Shown here one piece after another: positions 1-10,234 of a DNA stretch of 64,000 nt. Origin of the DNA: Rhodovulum bhavnagarense (GTDB lineage: Bacteria; Pseudomonadota; Alphaproteobacteria; Rhodobacterales; Rhodobacteraceae). The stretch lies in NCBI RefSeq assembly GCF_004343505.1, contig NZ_SLXU01000006.1:62001-126000 (forward strand), written 5' to 3'. Each line of letters starts with the position of its first letter. Position 1 is the stretch's first letter. A program made the translations under genes and the position numbers. The notes beneath the pieces were generated by a model. The model saw only the letters and a list, made by a program, of their open reading frames with translations. It made no database searches and had not been told where the DNA came from.

Positions 1-867
1 GGCCATGGCGAAAATCACCGGGTTGTCAGCCATGGATTTGACCATTTCGGGCGTAACCGCGCCCTTGACCGACACGCCCAGGAACACGTCGGCACCCATC
101 ATCGCCTCTTCGAGGGTGCGGGCCTCGGTTTTCGCGGCGTGGGCCGATTTCCACTGGTTCATCCCTTCGGTACGGCCCTGGTAGATGACCCCCTTGGAAT
201 CGCAGGCGATGCAGTTGTCATGCTGCGCGCCCATGGCCTTGATCAGTTCCAGGCAGGCAATGCCCGCGGCGCCCGCGCCGTTCAGCACGATCTTGCAATC
301 CTCGATCTTCTTGCCCGAGATATGCAGCGCGTTGATCAGCCCCGCCGCACAGATCACGGCGGTGCCGTGCTGGTCGTCGTGGAAAACGGGAATGTCCATC
401 TCTTCCTTGAGCCGCTGCTCGATGATGAAACATTCCGGTGCCTTGATATCCTCAAGGTTCACACCACCAAAGGTCGGCCCCATCAGGCGCACCGCCTTGA
501 TGATTTCCTCGGGGTCTTCGGTATCCAGTTCGATGTCGACCGCGTTTACATCGGCGAACCGCTTGAACAGGACCGACTTGCCCTCCATCACCGGCTTTGA
601 CGCCAGCGCGCCCAGGTTGCCCATCCCCAGGATCGCCGTGCCGTTCGAAATGACCGCGACCATGTTCCCCTTGGTGGTATAGTCATAGGCGGCCTCGGGC
701 GTGTCCGCGATGGCCTGCACCGGAACGGCAACACCGGGCGAATAGGCAAGACTGAGGTCTCGCTGGGTGGTCATCGGCTTGGTCGCCACGATCTCGTATT
801 TCCCCGGCACCGGGTCAATGTGATAGCTCAGCGCCTCTTCGGGTGTGATCTTGGAATTGTCGGCCAT
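1..867 (-). CDS. maeB: NADP-dependent malic enzyme (MaeB type), partial
   Basis: Oxidatively decarboxylates malate to pyruvate in the cytoplasm. The 289 visible residues are the malic enzyme N-terminal half and the beginning of the NAD(P)-binding domain: SPGVAVPV, a glycine-rich [12 protein letters not shown] stretch, FHDDQHGTA, and the nucleotide-binding [13 protein letters not shown]. The reading frame runs off the left edge, so the rest of the enzyme is not visible; the family often carries a phosphotransacetylase-like C-terminal domain, giving about 750 residues. The ATG at 867 is chosen because AGGAG lies 11 bases upstream and the protein then begins [13 protein letters not shown]. It is divergent from mutS. 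The NADP rather than NAD preference is inferred from family resemblance. Confidence 0.9.
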   Translation of the reverse strand, partial: MADNSKITPEEALSYHIDPVPGKYEIVATKPMTTQRDLSLAYSPGVAVPVQAIADTPEAAYDYTTKGNMVAVISNGTAILGMGNLGALASKPVMEGKSVLFKRFADVNAVDIELDTEDPEEIIKAVRLMGPTFGGVNLEDIKAPECFIIEQRLKEEMDIPVFHDDQHGTAVICAAGLINALHISGKKIEDCKIVLNGAGAAGIACLELIKAMGAQHDNCIACDSKGVIYQGRTEGMNQWKSAHAAKTEARTLEEAMMGADVFLGVSVKGAVTPEMVKSMADNPVIFAMA

Positions 868-1001
868 GTCGCGGGTATCTCCTGATGCTTGGTCGCGTCA
901 TAGCGGGCGGAACGCCCAGTCTCAACAGAATTGGGATTTGCCGCTTTTCGCCGTCAGGCACGGTTTGTAAGGTCCGGGGACCAGCAAACAGGGGGGCATG
1001 C

Positions 1002-3662
1002 GTGAGCGCGGCGAACGGGTCCGTCACACCGATGATGGCACAATACCTGGAGATCAAGGCCGCCCATCCGGGCGCGCTGTTGTTCTACAGGATGGGCGAT
1101 TTCTACGAGATGTTCTTTGACGACGCGGTTGCGGCGGCCGAAGCGCTGGATATCGCCCTGACCAGGCGCGGCAAGCACCAGGGCGAGGACATCCCGATGT
1201 GCGGCGTGCCGGTGCATTCCGCCGAGAGCTACCTGTTGACCCTGATCCGCAAGGGATTCCGAGTTGCCGTCTGCGAACAGCTCGAAGATCCCGCCGAGGC
1301 CAGGAAACGCGGATCGAAATCGGTCGTGAAACGCGATGTCGTAAGGCTGGTGACACCGGGCACCCTGACCGAAGAGGCCCTGCTGGAAGCGCGGCGCCAC
1401 AACTTCCTGGCGGCCTTTGCCGAGGTACGGGACGTGGGCGCGCTGGCCTGGGTCGATATCTCGACGGGCGCGTTCCGGGTGGTGCCCTGCCCCGGCGTGC
1501 GACTGGGCCCCGAACTGGCCCGGCTGACCCCGCGCGAGGTTCTTCTGTCAGAGGCACAAGAGGCAGATTGGGCCGAAACAGTCACGGAATCGGGCGCGGC
1601 CTTGACGCCCTTATCGCGCGCCAGCTTTGACAGCGCCTCGGCCGAGGCCCGGCTGACCGCGTTGTTCGGCGTCGACACGATGGAAGGTTTTGCAGCCTTT
1701 ACCCGCGCCGAACTGTCCGCGCTGGGGGCCATCGTCGATTACCTCGACATCACGCAAAAGGGCAAACTGCCCCTGCTTCGCCCGCCTGTGCGAGAGGCTA
1801 GTGGCGGAACGCTTCAGATCGATGCGGCCACGCGGCGCAATCTTGAACTGACTGCCAGCCTGACGGGCGGACGCGAAGGCAGCCTGCTGGCCACCATCGA
1901 CCGCACCGTGACGGCCCCCGGCGCGCGCCTTTTGGAACGGCGGATTTCCAGCCCGTCGCGCGATTTGCCCACGATCCACGGTCGCCTGGCAGCCATCCGG
2001 GCCCTGGTCGAGGATGCGGCCCTGTGCGACGGCCTGCGGATCGCCTTGCGAAAATGCCCCGACATGGATCGCGCGCTGTCGCGCCTGGCATTGGACAGGG
2101 GCGGGCCACGCGACCTCGCTGCGATCAGGGGCGGGTTGGCGCAGGCCGACACTCTGGCCCAAGCACTGAACGGCGACGGCCTGCCCGAGTTGATTGCCGG
2201 GGCGCGCGACGCGCTGATCGGGCATGAACAGACCCTAAATCTGCTGGACCAGGCGCTTGTGGCCGAACCACCACTGATGGTGCGCGATGGCGGGTTCATC
2301 GCAACGGGCTTTGACCCCGACCTGGACGAGGCGCGCACCCTGCGCGACGAGGGGCGCAGCGTGATCGCGGGCATGCAGGCCGGTTTCGTGGAGCAGGCCG
2401 GAATTTCCTCTTTGAAAATCAAGCACAACAACGTCCTGGGCTATTTCATCGAGGTGACCGCGACCCATGCCGACAGGATGCTCTCACCGCCGCTCTCTGA
2501 CATTTTCATCCATCGCCAGACCACCGCCAATGCGCTGCGCTTTACGACGGTGGAGCTATCCGAGCTGGAAACCCGCATCCTGAATGCGGGAAACCGGGCG
2601 ATCGAGATTGAAAAGCGGCTCTATGACAGCCTGAAAACCGCCATTCTGGAGCGTGCAGGCCCCATCGGGCAAGCCGCCGCCGCCCTGGCAGAGATCGACC
2701 TTGCCGCCGCGTTGGCCGACCTGGCGCGCGGCGAGAGCTGGTGCGAACCCATGGTCGATGAAAGCCGAAGCTTTCACATCGAGGGCGGTCGGCATCCGGT
2801 GGTAGAGGCGAGCCTGCGCAAGCAGGGCACGGGACCCTTCATCGCCAATGATTGCGACCTGTCAAACGGGGCCGATCACGCCGCGATCTGGCTGTTGACC
2901 GGGCCGAACATGGCGGGCAAGTCGACATTCCTGCGCCAGAACGCGTTGATCGCACTGCTGGCACAGGCGGGCAGTTACGTACCGGCAACCCGCGCCCATA
3001 TCGGTCTGGTCTCGCAATTGTTCAGCCGTGTTGGTGCCTCTGACGACCTGGCGCGGGGGCGGTCCACCTTCATGGTGGAAATGGTGGAAACCGCCGCGAT
3101 CCTGAACCAGGCCGATGACCGCGCGCTGGTCATCCTCGACGAGATCGGCCGCGGCACGGCCACCTATGACGGCCTGTCCATCGCCTGGGCGACGCTGGAA
3201 TATCTGCACGATGTGAACCGGTGCCGGGGGCTGTTCGCCACCCATTACCACGAAATGACCGCGTTGGCGCACAAGCTGACCGGCGTGGAAAACGCCACCG
3301 TCGCGGTCAAGGAATGGCGGGGCGAGGTGATCTTCATGCACGAGGTCCGAAAGGGCGCGGCTGACCGGTCCTACGGGGTGCAGGTCGCGCGGCTTGCCGG
3401 GCTGCCCGCATCGGTCGTGGAACGCGCCCGCATCGTGCTGGAGGCGCTGGAAAAGGGCGAGCGCGAGGGCGGGCGCCCGCAGAAAACTCTGATCGACGAC
3501 CTACCGCTGTTTTCGGCGGTGAAAGAGCCGGTTTCTGCAACTGCGCCGCGGTCCGCGTCGATGCTTGAGGACATGCTCGCCGGGATACATCCCGACGAGC
3601 TGTCACCGAAACAGGCGCTGGAGCTGATCTATGATCTGAAGGCCCTCACCCGGCCCGATTAG
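1002..3662 (+). CDS. mutS: DNA mismatch repair protein MutS
   Basis: Recognises mismatched or looped bases and starts methyl- or nick-directed mismatch repair. The protein has 886 residues, normal for MutS. The mismatch-reading motif GDFYEMF is at about residues 32-38, the Walker A loop GPNMAGKST at about 634-642 and the Walker B DEIGRGT near 713. I chose the GTG at 1002, which has a GGGGGG ribosome site eight bases upstream; an in-frame ATG at 885 would add 39 residues with no MutS similarity and would overlap the maeB leader. The stop overlaps the convergent grpE stop by four bases. No mutL is visible nearby. Confidence 0.96.
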   Translation: MSAANGSVTPMMAQYLEIKAAHPGALLFYRMGDFYEMFFDDAVAAAEALDIALTRRGKHQGEDIPMCGVPVHSAESYLLTLIRKGFRVAVCEQLEDPAEARKRGSKSVVKRDVVRLVTPGTLTEEALLEARRHNFLAAFAEVRDVGALAWVDISTGAFRVVPCPGVRLGPELARLTPREVLLSEAQEADWAETVTESGAALTPLSRASFDSASAEARLTALFGVDTMEGFAAFTRAELSALGAIVDYLDITQKGKLPLLRPPVREASGGTLQIDAATRRNLELTASLTGGREGSLLATIDRTVTAPGARLLERRISSPSRDLPTIHGRLAAIRALVEDAALCDGLRIALRKCPDMDRALSRLALDRGGPRDLAAIRGGLAQADTLAQALNGDGLPELIAGARDALIGHEQTLNLLDQALVAEPPLMVRDGGFIATGFDPDLDEARTLRDEGRSVIAGMQAGFVEQAGISSLKIKHNNVLGYFIEVTATHADRMLSPPLSDIFIHRQTTANALRFTTVELSELETRILNAGNRAIEIEKRLYDSLKTAILERAGPIGQAAAALAEIDLAAALADLARGESWCEPMVDESRSFHIEGGRHPVVEASLRKQGTGPFIANDCDLSNGADHAAIWLLTGPNMAGKSTFLRQNALIALLAQAGSYVPATRAHIGLVSQLFSRVGASDDLARGRSTFMVEMVETAAILNQADDRALVILDEIGRGTATYDGLSIAWATLEYLHDVNRCRGLFATHYHEMTALAHKLTGVENATVAVKEWRGEVIFMHEVRKGAADRSYGVQVARLAGLPASVVERARIVLEALEKGEREGGRPQKTLIDDLPLFSAVKEPVSATAPRSASMLEDMLAGIHPDELSPKQALELIYDLKALTRPD

Positions 3663-4219
3663 GAGGCCGGCGTAGATGACACGCCGACCTGCGCCGGGCG
3701 CAGCAGCCGATCATGCAGCATGAAACCCACCGCCATTACCTGGATGATATCGCCGGCGCGGGTCTCGGGAACGGGGGCTTCGAACATCGCCTGGTGCAGC
3801 AACGGGTCAAAGGCATCGCCCACCGCTGGCGCGATCCGTTCGATCCCGTGCTTGGAAAAGACATTGGACAGCTCTCGCAAGGTCAGTTCGATCCCTTCGA
3901 GGAGGGCCTTGTTCGCCTCGCGCTGCTCATCCGTCACAACATCCAGCGCCCGAGACAGGTTGTCATAAACCGGCAACAGGTCGCGCGCGAGTTTCGAGCC
4001 ACCGTATTGTTCGGCTTCGCGGCGGTCGCGCTCGCTGCGCTTGCGGGCGTTTTCCGCATCGGCCAGCGCGCGCAGGAAACGGTCGCGCAACTCGTCACGC
4101 TCGGCGCGCAACGCATCAAGATCGCCTTCGGGGAGATCTGTGCCTGCCTCGGCGGGTTGTTCGGCCTCGGTGCTGACGGTTTGCTCGGTCTCGATCTCGT
4201 TCTTTTCAGGTTCTGCCAT
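3659..4219 (-). CDS. grpE: Heat-shock nucleotide exchange factor GrpE
   Basis: Releases ADP from DnaK during the chaperone cycle. The 186-residue protein starts with an acidic low-complexity tail (about residues 1-40). A long helical coiled coil rich in R/E/A follows ([19 protein letters not shown]), then the GrpE head ending in [14 protein letters not shown], the usual C-terminal signature. The ATG at 4219 is favoured over an ATG six bases earlier because AAGGG is then six bases upstream. It begins two bases after the hrcA stop, so the two genes form one hrcA-grpE heat-shock operon. The 3' end overlaps mutS convergently. Confidence 0.95.
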   Translation of the reverse strand: MAEPEKNEIETEQTVSTEAEQPAEAGTDLPEGDLDALRAERDELRDRFLRALADAENARKRSERDRREAEQYGGSKLARDLLPVYDNLSRALDVVTDEQREANKALLEGIELTLRELSNVFSKHGIERIAPAVGDAFDPLLHQAMFEAPVPETRAGDIIQVMAVGFMLHDRLLRPAQVGVSSTPAS

Positions 4220-4221
4220 GG

Positions 4222-5292
4222 TCATCCCTTGCCCCGGTCGGAAATCAGTTTGCCGACCACCTGAGCCGTGTAATCCACGATCGGCACGATCCGCCCGTAA
4301 TTCAGCCGGGTCGGCCCGATCACGCCCACGGCGCCGATGATCTTTCGATCCGCGTTCATATAGGGAGAGACCACCAGAGAGGAACCAGAAAGTGAAAAAA
4401 GCTTGTTCTCGGAGCCTATGAAAATGCGCACCCCGTCGCCCTCTTCGGTGCGTTCGAGAAACTCGACGATATCGCGCTTGCGTTCGAGATCGTCAAAGAG
4501 GCTGCGGATGCGTTCCAGTTCGGCGCTTTCGGCGCTGTCCTCCAGAAGATTGGACCGCCCGCGAACGATCAGCCTGGCCTGAGTTTCACCCTCGTTCTCC
4601 CAAACAGCAAGGCCCGACTCGACCATGGACCTTGCGCGCTCGTCCAGTTCCTGGCGGTGTCGGGTGACCTCCACGGCCATCGCCTCGCGCAATTCGCTCA
4701 GCGTCTTGCCTTCGGCCAGCGCATTCAGGAAATTCGCGGCCTCCCGCATGGAGGACGGGGTCTGCCCCGGCGCAGGCCGGAACACGCGGTTTTCAAGGTG
4801 CCCATCGGCAAAGACCAGAACCGCCAGCGCCCTGTCCGGCGCCAGGTTGACGAAATCGATATGCCTGATCGGCGCCTCGTGCTTGGGCGCCAGGACGAGG
4901 CTGGCCCCCCGCGTCACGCCCGACAAGGCCGCGCCGATCTTGTCCAGCATCGACCCCACGTCACGGGCATTGCTGCCCACGGTCGCGTCGATCTTTTCAC
5001 GATCTCCCGGCTCCAGTTCCTGGATCTCTAGCAGCCCATCGACGAACATCCGCAGACCCAATTGTGTCGGCACCCGCCCCGCCGACACGTGCGGGCTGTC
5101 CAGAAGCCCCAGGAATTCGAGATCCTGCATCACGTTCCGGATCGTGGCGGCACTGACCTTTTCGGTCATCGACCGTGTCAGGGTCCGCGATCCCACCGGA
5201 TCGCCGGTCGCGAGATAGCCCTCGACCACGCGGCGAAAGACCTCGCGCGAGCGGTCGCTCATCTCTCCAAGCATGTTCGGACTCTGGTTCAC
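4222..5292 (-). CDS. hrcA: Heat-inducible transcription repressor HrcA
   Basis: HrcA is a GroE-dependent repressor that binds CIRCE operators in front of chaperone operons. The 356-residue protein has the winged-helix N terminus ([24 protein letters not shown], about residues 14-37), a GAF-like central region, and the C-terminal conserved stretch [20 protein letters not shown]. The start is uncertain: GTG at 5292 gives the usual short N-terminal extension, and ATG codons at 5274 and 5262 are alternatives. It is the first gene of the hrcA-grpE unit. No CIRCE inverted repeat is visible in its own leader, so autoregulation through CIRCE is not supported here. Confidence 0.95.
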   Translation of the reverse strand: MNQSPNMLGEMSDRSREVFRRVVEGYLATGDPVGSRTLTRSMTEKVSAATIRNVMQDLEFLGLLDSPHVSAGRVPTQLGLRMFVDGLLEIQELEPGDREKIDATVGSNARDVGSMLDKIGAALSGVTRGASLVLAPKHEAPIRHIDFVNLAPDRALAVLVFADGHLENRVFRPAPGQTPSSMREAANFLNALAEGKTLSELREAMAVEVTRHRQELDERARSMVESGLAVWENEGETQARLIVRGRSNLLEDSAESAELERIRSLFDDLERKRDIVEFLERTEEGDGVRIFIGSENKLFSLSGSSLVVSPYMNADRKIIGAVGVIGPTRLNYGRIVPIVDYTAQVVGKLISDRGKG

Positions 5293-5319
5293 GTCTGTGG
5301 TTCTCTACACAAGCGGGGC

Positions 5320-5348
5320 CATTAAAAACGAGGATTCGCGCAGGTCAA
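5320..5348 (-). promoter_or_regulatory. Candidate promoter for hrcA-grpE
   Basis: Read on the minus strand there is TTGACC, a 17-base spacer and TTAATG, close to a housekeeping -35/-10 pair. It sits about 28 bases before the hrcA GTG in the 118-bp gap shared with divergent rph. This is a motif match only. Confidence 0.35.
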
Positions 5349-5410
5349 TCGGGGTTGCATCGGCGCGTCGGTCATGTGAGCAAAGCGCCAAGCCGCAGAA
5401 AGGATGTTCC

Positions 5411-6127
5411 ATGCGCCCCTCTGGACGTGATGTAAGTGAAATGCGCCCGGTTTCAATCGAGACCGGGGTAACCAAACATGCCGAAGGGTCGTGCCTGATC
5501 CGCATCGGCGATACCCATGTCCTTTGTACCGCGTCCCTGGAACCGCGCGTACCTCCATTTCTGAAAAACTCGGGCCTTGGCTGGGTAACCGCCGAATACG
5601 GGATGCTGCCGCGGGCCACGACAACCCGTATGCGGCGCGAGGCCACGGCGGGAAAACAGGGCGGGCGCACCGTCGAAATCCAGCGCCTGATCGGGCGATC
5701 CTTGCGTGCCGGTGTCGATCGCGTCGCGTTGGGGGAACGCCAGATCACCGTGGATTGCGACGTGATCCAGGCCGATGGCGGCACGCGTTGCGCGGCGATT
5801 ACCGGGGGATGGGTTGCCCTGCGCCTGGCCGTGAACAAGCTGTTGAAGACCGGCGAGGTCCTTTCGGACCCGCTGATCGATCCGGTGGCGGCGGTTTCTT
5901 GTGGCATCTATGCCGGACAACCCGTTCTTGATCTCGATTACCCCGAGGATAGCGAGGCAGGTGTCGACGGGAATTTCGTGATGACCGGAAGTGGCCGTTT
6001 GATCGAGGTGCAGATGTCGGCCGAGGGCGGCACCTTTACCCGCGTCCAGATGGACAAGTTGATGGAGCTTGCCGAGAAGGGCGTGACCGATCTTGTCGCC
6101 GCCCAAAAGGCAGCGGTGGAGGCATAG
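5411..6127 (+). CDS. rph: Ribonuclease PH
   Basis: Phosphorolytic 3'-5' exoribonuclease that trims tRNA 3' ends. The 238-residue length is typical. Family landmarks are the N-terminal MRPSGR, the EPRVPPFL and [14 protein letters not shown] stretches, [12 protein letters not shown] with catalytic-core arginines, and [17 protein letters not shown] with the acidic active-site residues. The start at 5411 fits the conserved MRPSGR N terminus and has AAGGA upstream; the frame is open upstream to 5273 but that extension has no family similarity. It is followed after three bases by rdgB and then hemW, forming a rightward unit divergent from hrcA. Confidence 0.96.
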   Translation: MRPSGRDVSEMRPVSIETGVTKHAEGSCLIRIGDTHVLCTASLEPRVPPFLKNSGLGWVTAEYGMLPRATTTRMRREATAGKQGGRTVEIQRLIGRSLRAGVDRVALGERQITVDCDVIQADGGTRCAAITGGWVALRLAVNKLLKTGEVLSDPLIDPVAAVSCGIYAGQPVLDLDYPEDSEAGVDGNFVMTGSGRLIEVQMSAEGGTFTRVQMDKLMELAEKGVTDLVAAQKAAVEA

Positions 6128-6130
6128 ACG

Positions 6131-6739
6131 ATGCGACCCTTTGCCGGTGACAGGCTGTTGGTAGCGAGCCACAATATCGGCAAGCTGGAAGAGATCGCGC
6201 ATCTTCTTGAACCCTACGGGGTCAGCGTCGTCGGTGCCGCCGAGATGCAACTGCCCGAACCGGCCGAGACCGAAACCACCTTTGTCGGAAATGCCCGCAT
6301 CAAGGCCCATGCCGCCGCCCGCGCCACGGGCCTGCCTGCGCTGGCCGATGACAGTGGGCTGGCGGTCGAGGCCCTGGGCGGCGCACCCGGCGTCTATACC
6401 GCCGATTGGGCCGAAACCGGCAATGGCCGCGACTTTGTCATGGCCATGGAGCGGGTCTGGCATGAACTTGAGGCTGCGAACGCCGCCGAGCCGCGCAAGG
6501 CCACCTTTTGCTGCACCTTCGTGATGGCCTGGCCCGACGGCCATGACGAGGTGTTCGAGGGCCGAATGCCCGGCCGCATCGTCTGGCCGATGCGCGGCGA
6601 CCGGGGTCATGGATATGATCCGATCTTTCAACCTGACGGCTATGACGTGACCTTTGCCGAAATGGATCGCTGGGAAAAGAACAAGATCAGCCACCGCGCA
6701 CGCGCGTTTGAAAAACTGGTGGAGATCTTTGACCGCTGA
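6131..6739 (+). CDS. rdgB: XTP/dITP pyrophosphatase (RdgB/HAM1)
   Basis: Hydrolyses non-canonical purine triphosphates such as dITP and XTP to monophosphates, cleaning the nucleotide pool. The 202-residue protein has the HAM1 landmarks: an N-terminal LLVASHNIGKLEEI substrate loop, TFVGNARIKA, the active-site LADDSGLAVEALGGAPGVYTA region (cited in part), GHGYDPIF and the C-terminal KNKISHRARA. It starts three bases after rph, and its last 11 bases overlap the TTG start of hemW, so all three genes are probably cotranscribed. Confidence 0.96.
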   Translation: MRPFAGDRLLVASHNIGKLEEIAHLLEPYGVSVVGAAEMQLPEPAETETTFVGNARIKAHAAARATGLPALADDSGLAVEALGGAPGVYTADWAETGNGRDFVMAMERVWHELEAANAAEPRKATFCCTFVMAWPDGHDEVFEGRMPGRIVWPMRGDRGHGYDPIFQPDGYDVTFAEMDRWEKNKISHRARAFEKLVEIFDR

Positions 6740-7892
6740 GGATTGGCGCGCGGGTGGCTTTGGCCTTTACCTGCACTGGCCGTTTTGCCTGGCCAAATGC
6801 CCCTATTGCGATTTCAACAGCCATGTCGCGGCAGATATCGACATGCAAGCCTGGCGGGCGGCCTATCTGTCCGAGATCCGTCGGATCGGGGCCGAAACCG
6901 GCCCACGCGTGCTGACTTCGGTCTTTTTCGGGGGCGGCACGCCCAGCCTGATGTCGCCCGACCTGGTCGATGCGATCATGATCGCAATCCGCGCAACTTG
7001 GCCCTGCGCCAATGACCTTGAGGTGACACTAGAGGCCAATCCGACCTCGGTCGAGGCCGGACGGTTCGCAGGCTATGCCGCCGCCGGGGTCAACCGCGTC
7101 TCGCTCGGGGTGCAGGCGCTCAACGATGCCGATTTGCGGCGCTTGGGGCGGATGCACACGGCCGCCGAGGCCCGTGCCGCCTACGATATCGCGCGGCGAC
7201 AGTTTTCAAGAGTCAGCTTTGATCTGATCTACGCGCGCCAGGATCAACCCCTTGCCGCCTGGCGGGCCGAACTGCACGAGGCGATGGCGATGGCGGTCGA
7301 TCACCTATCACTTTACCAACTGACGATCGAACCCGGCACCGCCTTTGGCGACCGCCTGGCGCGTGGTGGTTTGCGAGGGCTGCCCGATGAAGATCTGGGT
7401 GCCGATCTCTATGCCGCGACCCAAGACATCTGCGCGGCCGGTGGATTACCGGCCTACGAGGTCTCTAACCATGCCAAACCGGGCGCCGAGTCGCGGCATA
7501 ACCTGGTTTACTGGCGCGCTGGCGATTACGCGGGAATCGGGCCCGGCGCGCATGGCCGTCTGACACTGGATGGTCATCGCTGGGGCACCGCCACGCCCCG
7601 CGCGCCCCAAGCGTGGCTGAACCAGATCGCACGCGACGGTCACGGGGAGATTCCACGCACGCGGCTGGATGCCGCCGACCAGGCGCTGGAATACCTGATG
7701 ATGGGGCTGCGCCTGGTCGAGGGCATTTCCCCGGATCGTTATCACCGGATCGCGGGAAAACCCTTAAACACTTTTAAAATCAATTACTTGGTTGATGATG
7801 GCCTGCTTGTCACCGAGGCGGATGCCCTGCGCTGTACCCCGCGCGGCCATAGCTTGTTGAATGCCGTCCTGCGAGAGCTGATTCCTGACTGA
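6729..7892 (+). CDS. hemW: Radical SAM family heme chaperone HemW
   Basis: HemW binds heme and a 4Fe-4S cluster and delivers heme to target proteins; it was formerly called an oxygen-independent coproporphyrinogen oxidase-like protein. The 387-residue frame has the radical SAM motif CLAKCPYC (CxxxCxxC) near residue 20, the SAM-contacting VFFGGGTPSLM, and SLGVQALNDADLRRLGR. The C-terminal HemW domain ends in a winged-helix-like RGHSLLNAVL. No ATG precedes the conserved N terminus, so I take TTG at 6729, which overlaps the rdgB end by 11 bases and has GGAG upstream. The stop is only six bases from the convergent parB stop. Confidence 0.92.
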   Translation: MTAEDWRAGGFGLYLHWPFCLAKCPYCDFNSHVAADIDMQAWRAAYLSEIRRIGAETGPRVLTSVFFGGGTPSLMSPDLVDAIMIAIRATWPCANDLEVTLEANPTSVEAGRFAGYAAAGVNRVSLGVQALNDADLRRLGRMHTAAEARAAYDIARRQFSRVSFDLIYARQDQPLAAWRAELHEAMAMAVDHLSLYQLTIEPGTAFGDRLARGGLRGLPDEDLGADLYAATQDICAAGGLPAYEVSNHAKPGAESRHNLVYWRAGDYAGIGPGAHGRLTLDGHRWGTATPRAPQAWLNQIARDGHGEIPRTRLDAADQALEYLMMGLRLVEGISPDRYHRIAGKPLNTFKINYLVDDGLLVTEADALRCTPRGHSLLNAVLRELIPD

Positions 7893-7898
7893 GCCGGA

Positions 7899-8810
7899 TC
7901 AGCCGTAGTCACCGCCAGCGCCAAGCACGGCACACAGCCGGTCGAGCGCATCAAGATCCTTGTAGGATATCGTTACCCGACCCGTCCCATCCGCACAATG
8001 ATCGATCGACACATCCATACCCAGCGCGGCCGCTAGGTCCTGTTCCAAGGCACGGGTATCGGCATCCTTTTCCAGCGCCTTTGACCGCGGGGCCGTGGGG
8101 GCCGCATCACGGGGTTTCGGCTTTGCCAATTTCTCGGTCTCGCGCACCGATAACCGCCCCTGGATCACCCTGCGCGCCAATGCAACCGGGTCATCGGTGG
8201 TGACCAGCGCGCGGGCATGTCCCATGCTGAGCAACCCTTCCCGCAAATAGCCCAGGACCTCGTCGGGCAGTTGCAACAGGCGTAACAGGTTCGCGATATG
8301 GCTGCGGCTTTTGCCCAGGGCCTCGGCCAGCTTTTCCTGGGTATGGCCAAACCGTTCCATCAACTGGCGATAACCTGCCGCCTCTTCAACGGGGTTCAGG
8401 TCTGCGCGCTGGATATTCTCGATGATCGCGATTTCCAGGACTTCGGTATCGTCGAGGCTCCGCACCAATACCGGAACCTCGTGCTGTTGCGCCATTTGCG
8501 CGGCACGCCAACGCCGCTCGCCAGCCACGATTTCAAACCGGCCCTGCGATGTCTTGCTCGGCCGCACGATCAGCGGCTGGATCACGCCCTTGACGCGAAT
8601 CGACTCTGACAATTCCCTTAACGCATCCTCGGAAAACTGGCGGCGTGGCTGATCAGGGTTTGGTTCCAGCAGGTCGAGCGCCATCATCTGATCGGGCCTC
8701 GAGCGCGGCGCATCACTGCCTGTTTCAGGGGCGGACGCCAAATTGACATCGGCCATCAACGCCGAAAGACCCCGCCCCAAGCCCCGTTTTTCCGGTTTCT
8801 TGCTTGTCAT
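7899..8810 (-). CDS. parB: Chromosome partitioning protein ParB
   Basis: ParB binds parS, spreads as a CTP-dependent clamp and works with ParA to segregate the origin. The 303-residue protein begins with a basic tail. The conserved N-terminal nuclease-like domain carries GERRWRAAQ and the ENIQRADLNPVEEA box. The helix-turn-helix is TQEKLAEALGKSRSHIANLL, and a short C-terminal dimerisation domain follows. The ATG at 8810 has an AGG upstream. It follows parA after a 13-bp gap. Two exact parS matches lie 1.4 and 3.3 kb away inside rsmG and mnmG, so its targets are in the same locus. Confidence 0.97.
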   Translation of the reverse strand: MTSKKPEKRGLGRGLSALMADVNLASAPETGSDAPRSRPDQMMALDLLEPNPDQPRRQFSEDALRELSESIRVKGVIQPLIVRPSKTSQGRFEIVAGERRWRAAQMAQQHEVPVLVRSLDDTEVLEIAIIENIQRADLNPVEEAAGYRQLMERFGHTQEKLAEALGKSRSHIANLLRLLQLPDEVLGYLREGLLSMGHARALVTTDDPVALARRVIQGRLSVRETEKLAKPKPRDAAPTAPRSKALEKDADTRALEQDLAAALGMDVSIDHCADGTGRVTISYKDLDALDRLCAVLGAGGDYG

Positions 8811-8823
8811 TGCCTGTCCCTTT

Positions 8824-9633
8824 TCATGCCGTTGCCGGAACCTTGGAGTTCAGCATCTCGCGCGCCAGGTCACGATAGGCAAGCGCACCTTTCGAATTCG
8901 GGTCATAATCCAGAACCGGCATCGCGTAGGACGGCGCCTCTGACAGGCGGACATTCCGGGGGATCACCGTCTGGAAAACCAGTTCGCCCAAATAGGCACG
9001 GGCATCGGTTTCCACTTGTTGCGACAGGTTGTTGCGCATGTCCGCCATGGTCAGAACAACGCCCTCTATCCGCAGGCCGGGATTGGCCGTTTGCCGCAGT
9101 TCGCGTATCGTCAGCAAGAGTTGCGAAAGGCCCTCTAGCGCGAAAAACTCGCTTTGCAGCGGAACCAGCACAGAATGGGCGGCGACCATCGCGTTGACGG
9201 TCAAAAGGCTCAGCGCCGGTGGACAGTCGATAAGGATGAAGTCGAACCCGTACACGTCGATCGCAGGCTGGCGCAGCGCATCGTGCAAAAGGAAGCTGCG
9301 TTTTTCCGTTGCCACCATTTCGATATCGGCTGAACTGAGATCGGTCGTTGCCGGCGCGATCATCAAACCGGCCACCCCGGTCGGCAAGATCACCTCGGCC
9401 AACGGAGCATCCTCCAATAGCAGGTCATAGGTCGTTTTCTTGCGCTGTTCCTTGTCGACGCCCAGCCCCGTCGACGCATTCCCCTGCGGATCGATATCCA
9501 CGATCAGCACCTTGCGCCCCTCTTTCACGAGCGCGGCACCCAGGTTGATGGCTGTCGTGGTCTTTCCGACGCCGCCCTTCTGGTTGGCAACGGCGATTAT
9601 TTTCGGGCCCTTGGGGCGGGTGGGGTCAGACAC
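8824..9633 (-). CDS. parA: Chromosome partitioning ATPase ParA
   Basis: A deviant Walker-type ATPase that forms gradients on the nucleoid and pulls ParB-parS complexes apart. The 269-residue protein has the deviant Walker A KGGVGKTTTA at about 19-28, the DIDPQGNAS Walker A' region, and the Walker B-like FDFILIDCPPALSLL stretch. It starts at GTG 9633, inside the last codons of rsmG (8-base overlap), with a strong GGAGG nine bases upstream. This is the chromosomal Soj type and lacks the N-terminal helix-turn-helix of plasmid ParA proteins. Confidence 0.97.
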   Translation of the reverse strand: MSDPTRPKGPKIIAVANQKGGVGKTTTAINLGAALVKEGRKVLIVDIDPQGNASTGLGVDKEQRKKTTYDLLLEDAPLAEVILPTGVAGLMIAPATTDLSSADIEMVATEKRSFLLHDALRQPAIDVYGFDFILIDCPPALSLLTVNAMVAAHSVLVPLQSEFFALEGLSQLLLTIRELRQTANPGLRIEGVVLTMADMRNNLSQQVETDARAYLGELVFQTVIPRNVRLSEAPSYAMPVLDYDPNSKGALAYRDLAREMLNSKVPATA

Positions 9634-10234
9634 GCGCGATGCCTCCGAGTTTCAGAATGACGGCTTGGGGATCGGTCTTGCTGGCGATTTTCTGAACGTT
9701 GAACGTCCAGGTTGCAAGCGCGGCCTGCAATTCTTCGGCATGGCGCGCACCCTTGGGGAAAAGGGCGATCCCATGCGGCGCGAGATGTCGTTCGCCAAAG
9801 GCCAAGAGATCGGACAGGGCGGCCAGGGCACGGGCCGACAAAACGTCGGCACCCTGCGGCGGAACAGCCTCGATCCGGTCATTTATCACGGTGACGTTGA
9901 GCAATCCGAGTTCACGCGCAACCGTGCGCAGAAAAGTTGCCTTGCGCTGATCGCTTTCAATCAGCGTGATACGCATCCCGGGCGCATCATCGACCGCCAG
10001 GATCGCGATGACGAGGCCCGGGAAGCCGCCGCCACTTCCCAGATCAACCCAGTGGCACGCATCGTCGGGCCGCAAATCGAAGAGTTGGGCCGAATCGGCA
10101 ATATGGCGGCTTTCAAGCTCATCCAGCGTCTTGCGCGACACGAGGTTGATCGCCGGGTTCCACTTGCGCAACAAAGCAGCGTAGGCGGCCAGCCTGTCCG
10201 ATGTTTCACGTGGAACATCTTGCAGACGACTCAT
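9626..10234 (-). CDS. rsmG: 16S rRNA (guanine527-N7)-methyltransferase RsmG
   Basis: Methylates G527 of 16S rRNA using SAM (old name GidB). The 202-residue protein has the family N terminus with [11 protein letters not shown], the SAM-binding loop [12 protein letters not shown] near residue 70, and [15 protein letters not shown]. Its ATG overlaps the mnmG stop in an ATGA arrangement, suggesting translational coupling. The codons for residues 6-11 (DVPRET) are part of a 16-bp parS site, so this gene encodes both a protein and a centromere site. Confidence 0.96.
   Translation of the reverse strand: MSRLQDVPRETSDRLAAYAALLRKWNPAINLVSRKTLDELESRHIADSAQLFDLRPDDACHWVDLGSGGGFPGLVIAILAVDDAPGMRITLIESDQRKATFLRTVARELGLLNVTVINDRIEAVPPQGADVLSARALAALSDLLAFGERHLAPHGIALFPKGARHAEELQAALATWTFNVQKIASKTDPQAVILKLGGIARV
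10202..10217. other. parS: parS centromere site within rsmG
   Basis: The 16 bases TGTTTCACGTGGAACA match the bacterial parS consensus (TGTTnCACGTGnAACA) in full. The site lies in the first codons of rsmG, 0.6 kb from parA and 1.4 kb from parB. Binding by the ParB encoded here is inferred from the match. Confidence 0.93.

Noticed and set aside
5293-5410. CIRCE operator upstream of hrcA
   Set aside because: No TTAGCACTC-N9-GAGTGCTAA-like inverted repeat is present in the gap.
7764-7777. TTAA-N6-TTAA in hemW
   Set aside because: The spacer is six bases, not seven, and the site lies inside a coding region far from any start.
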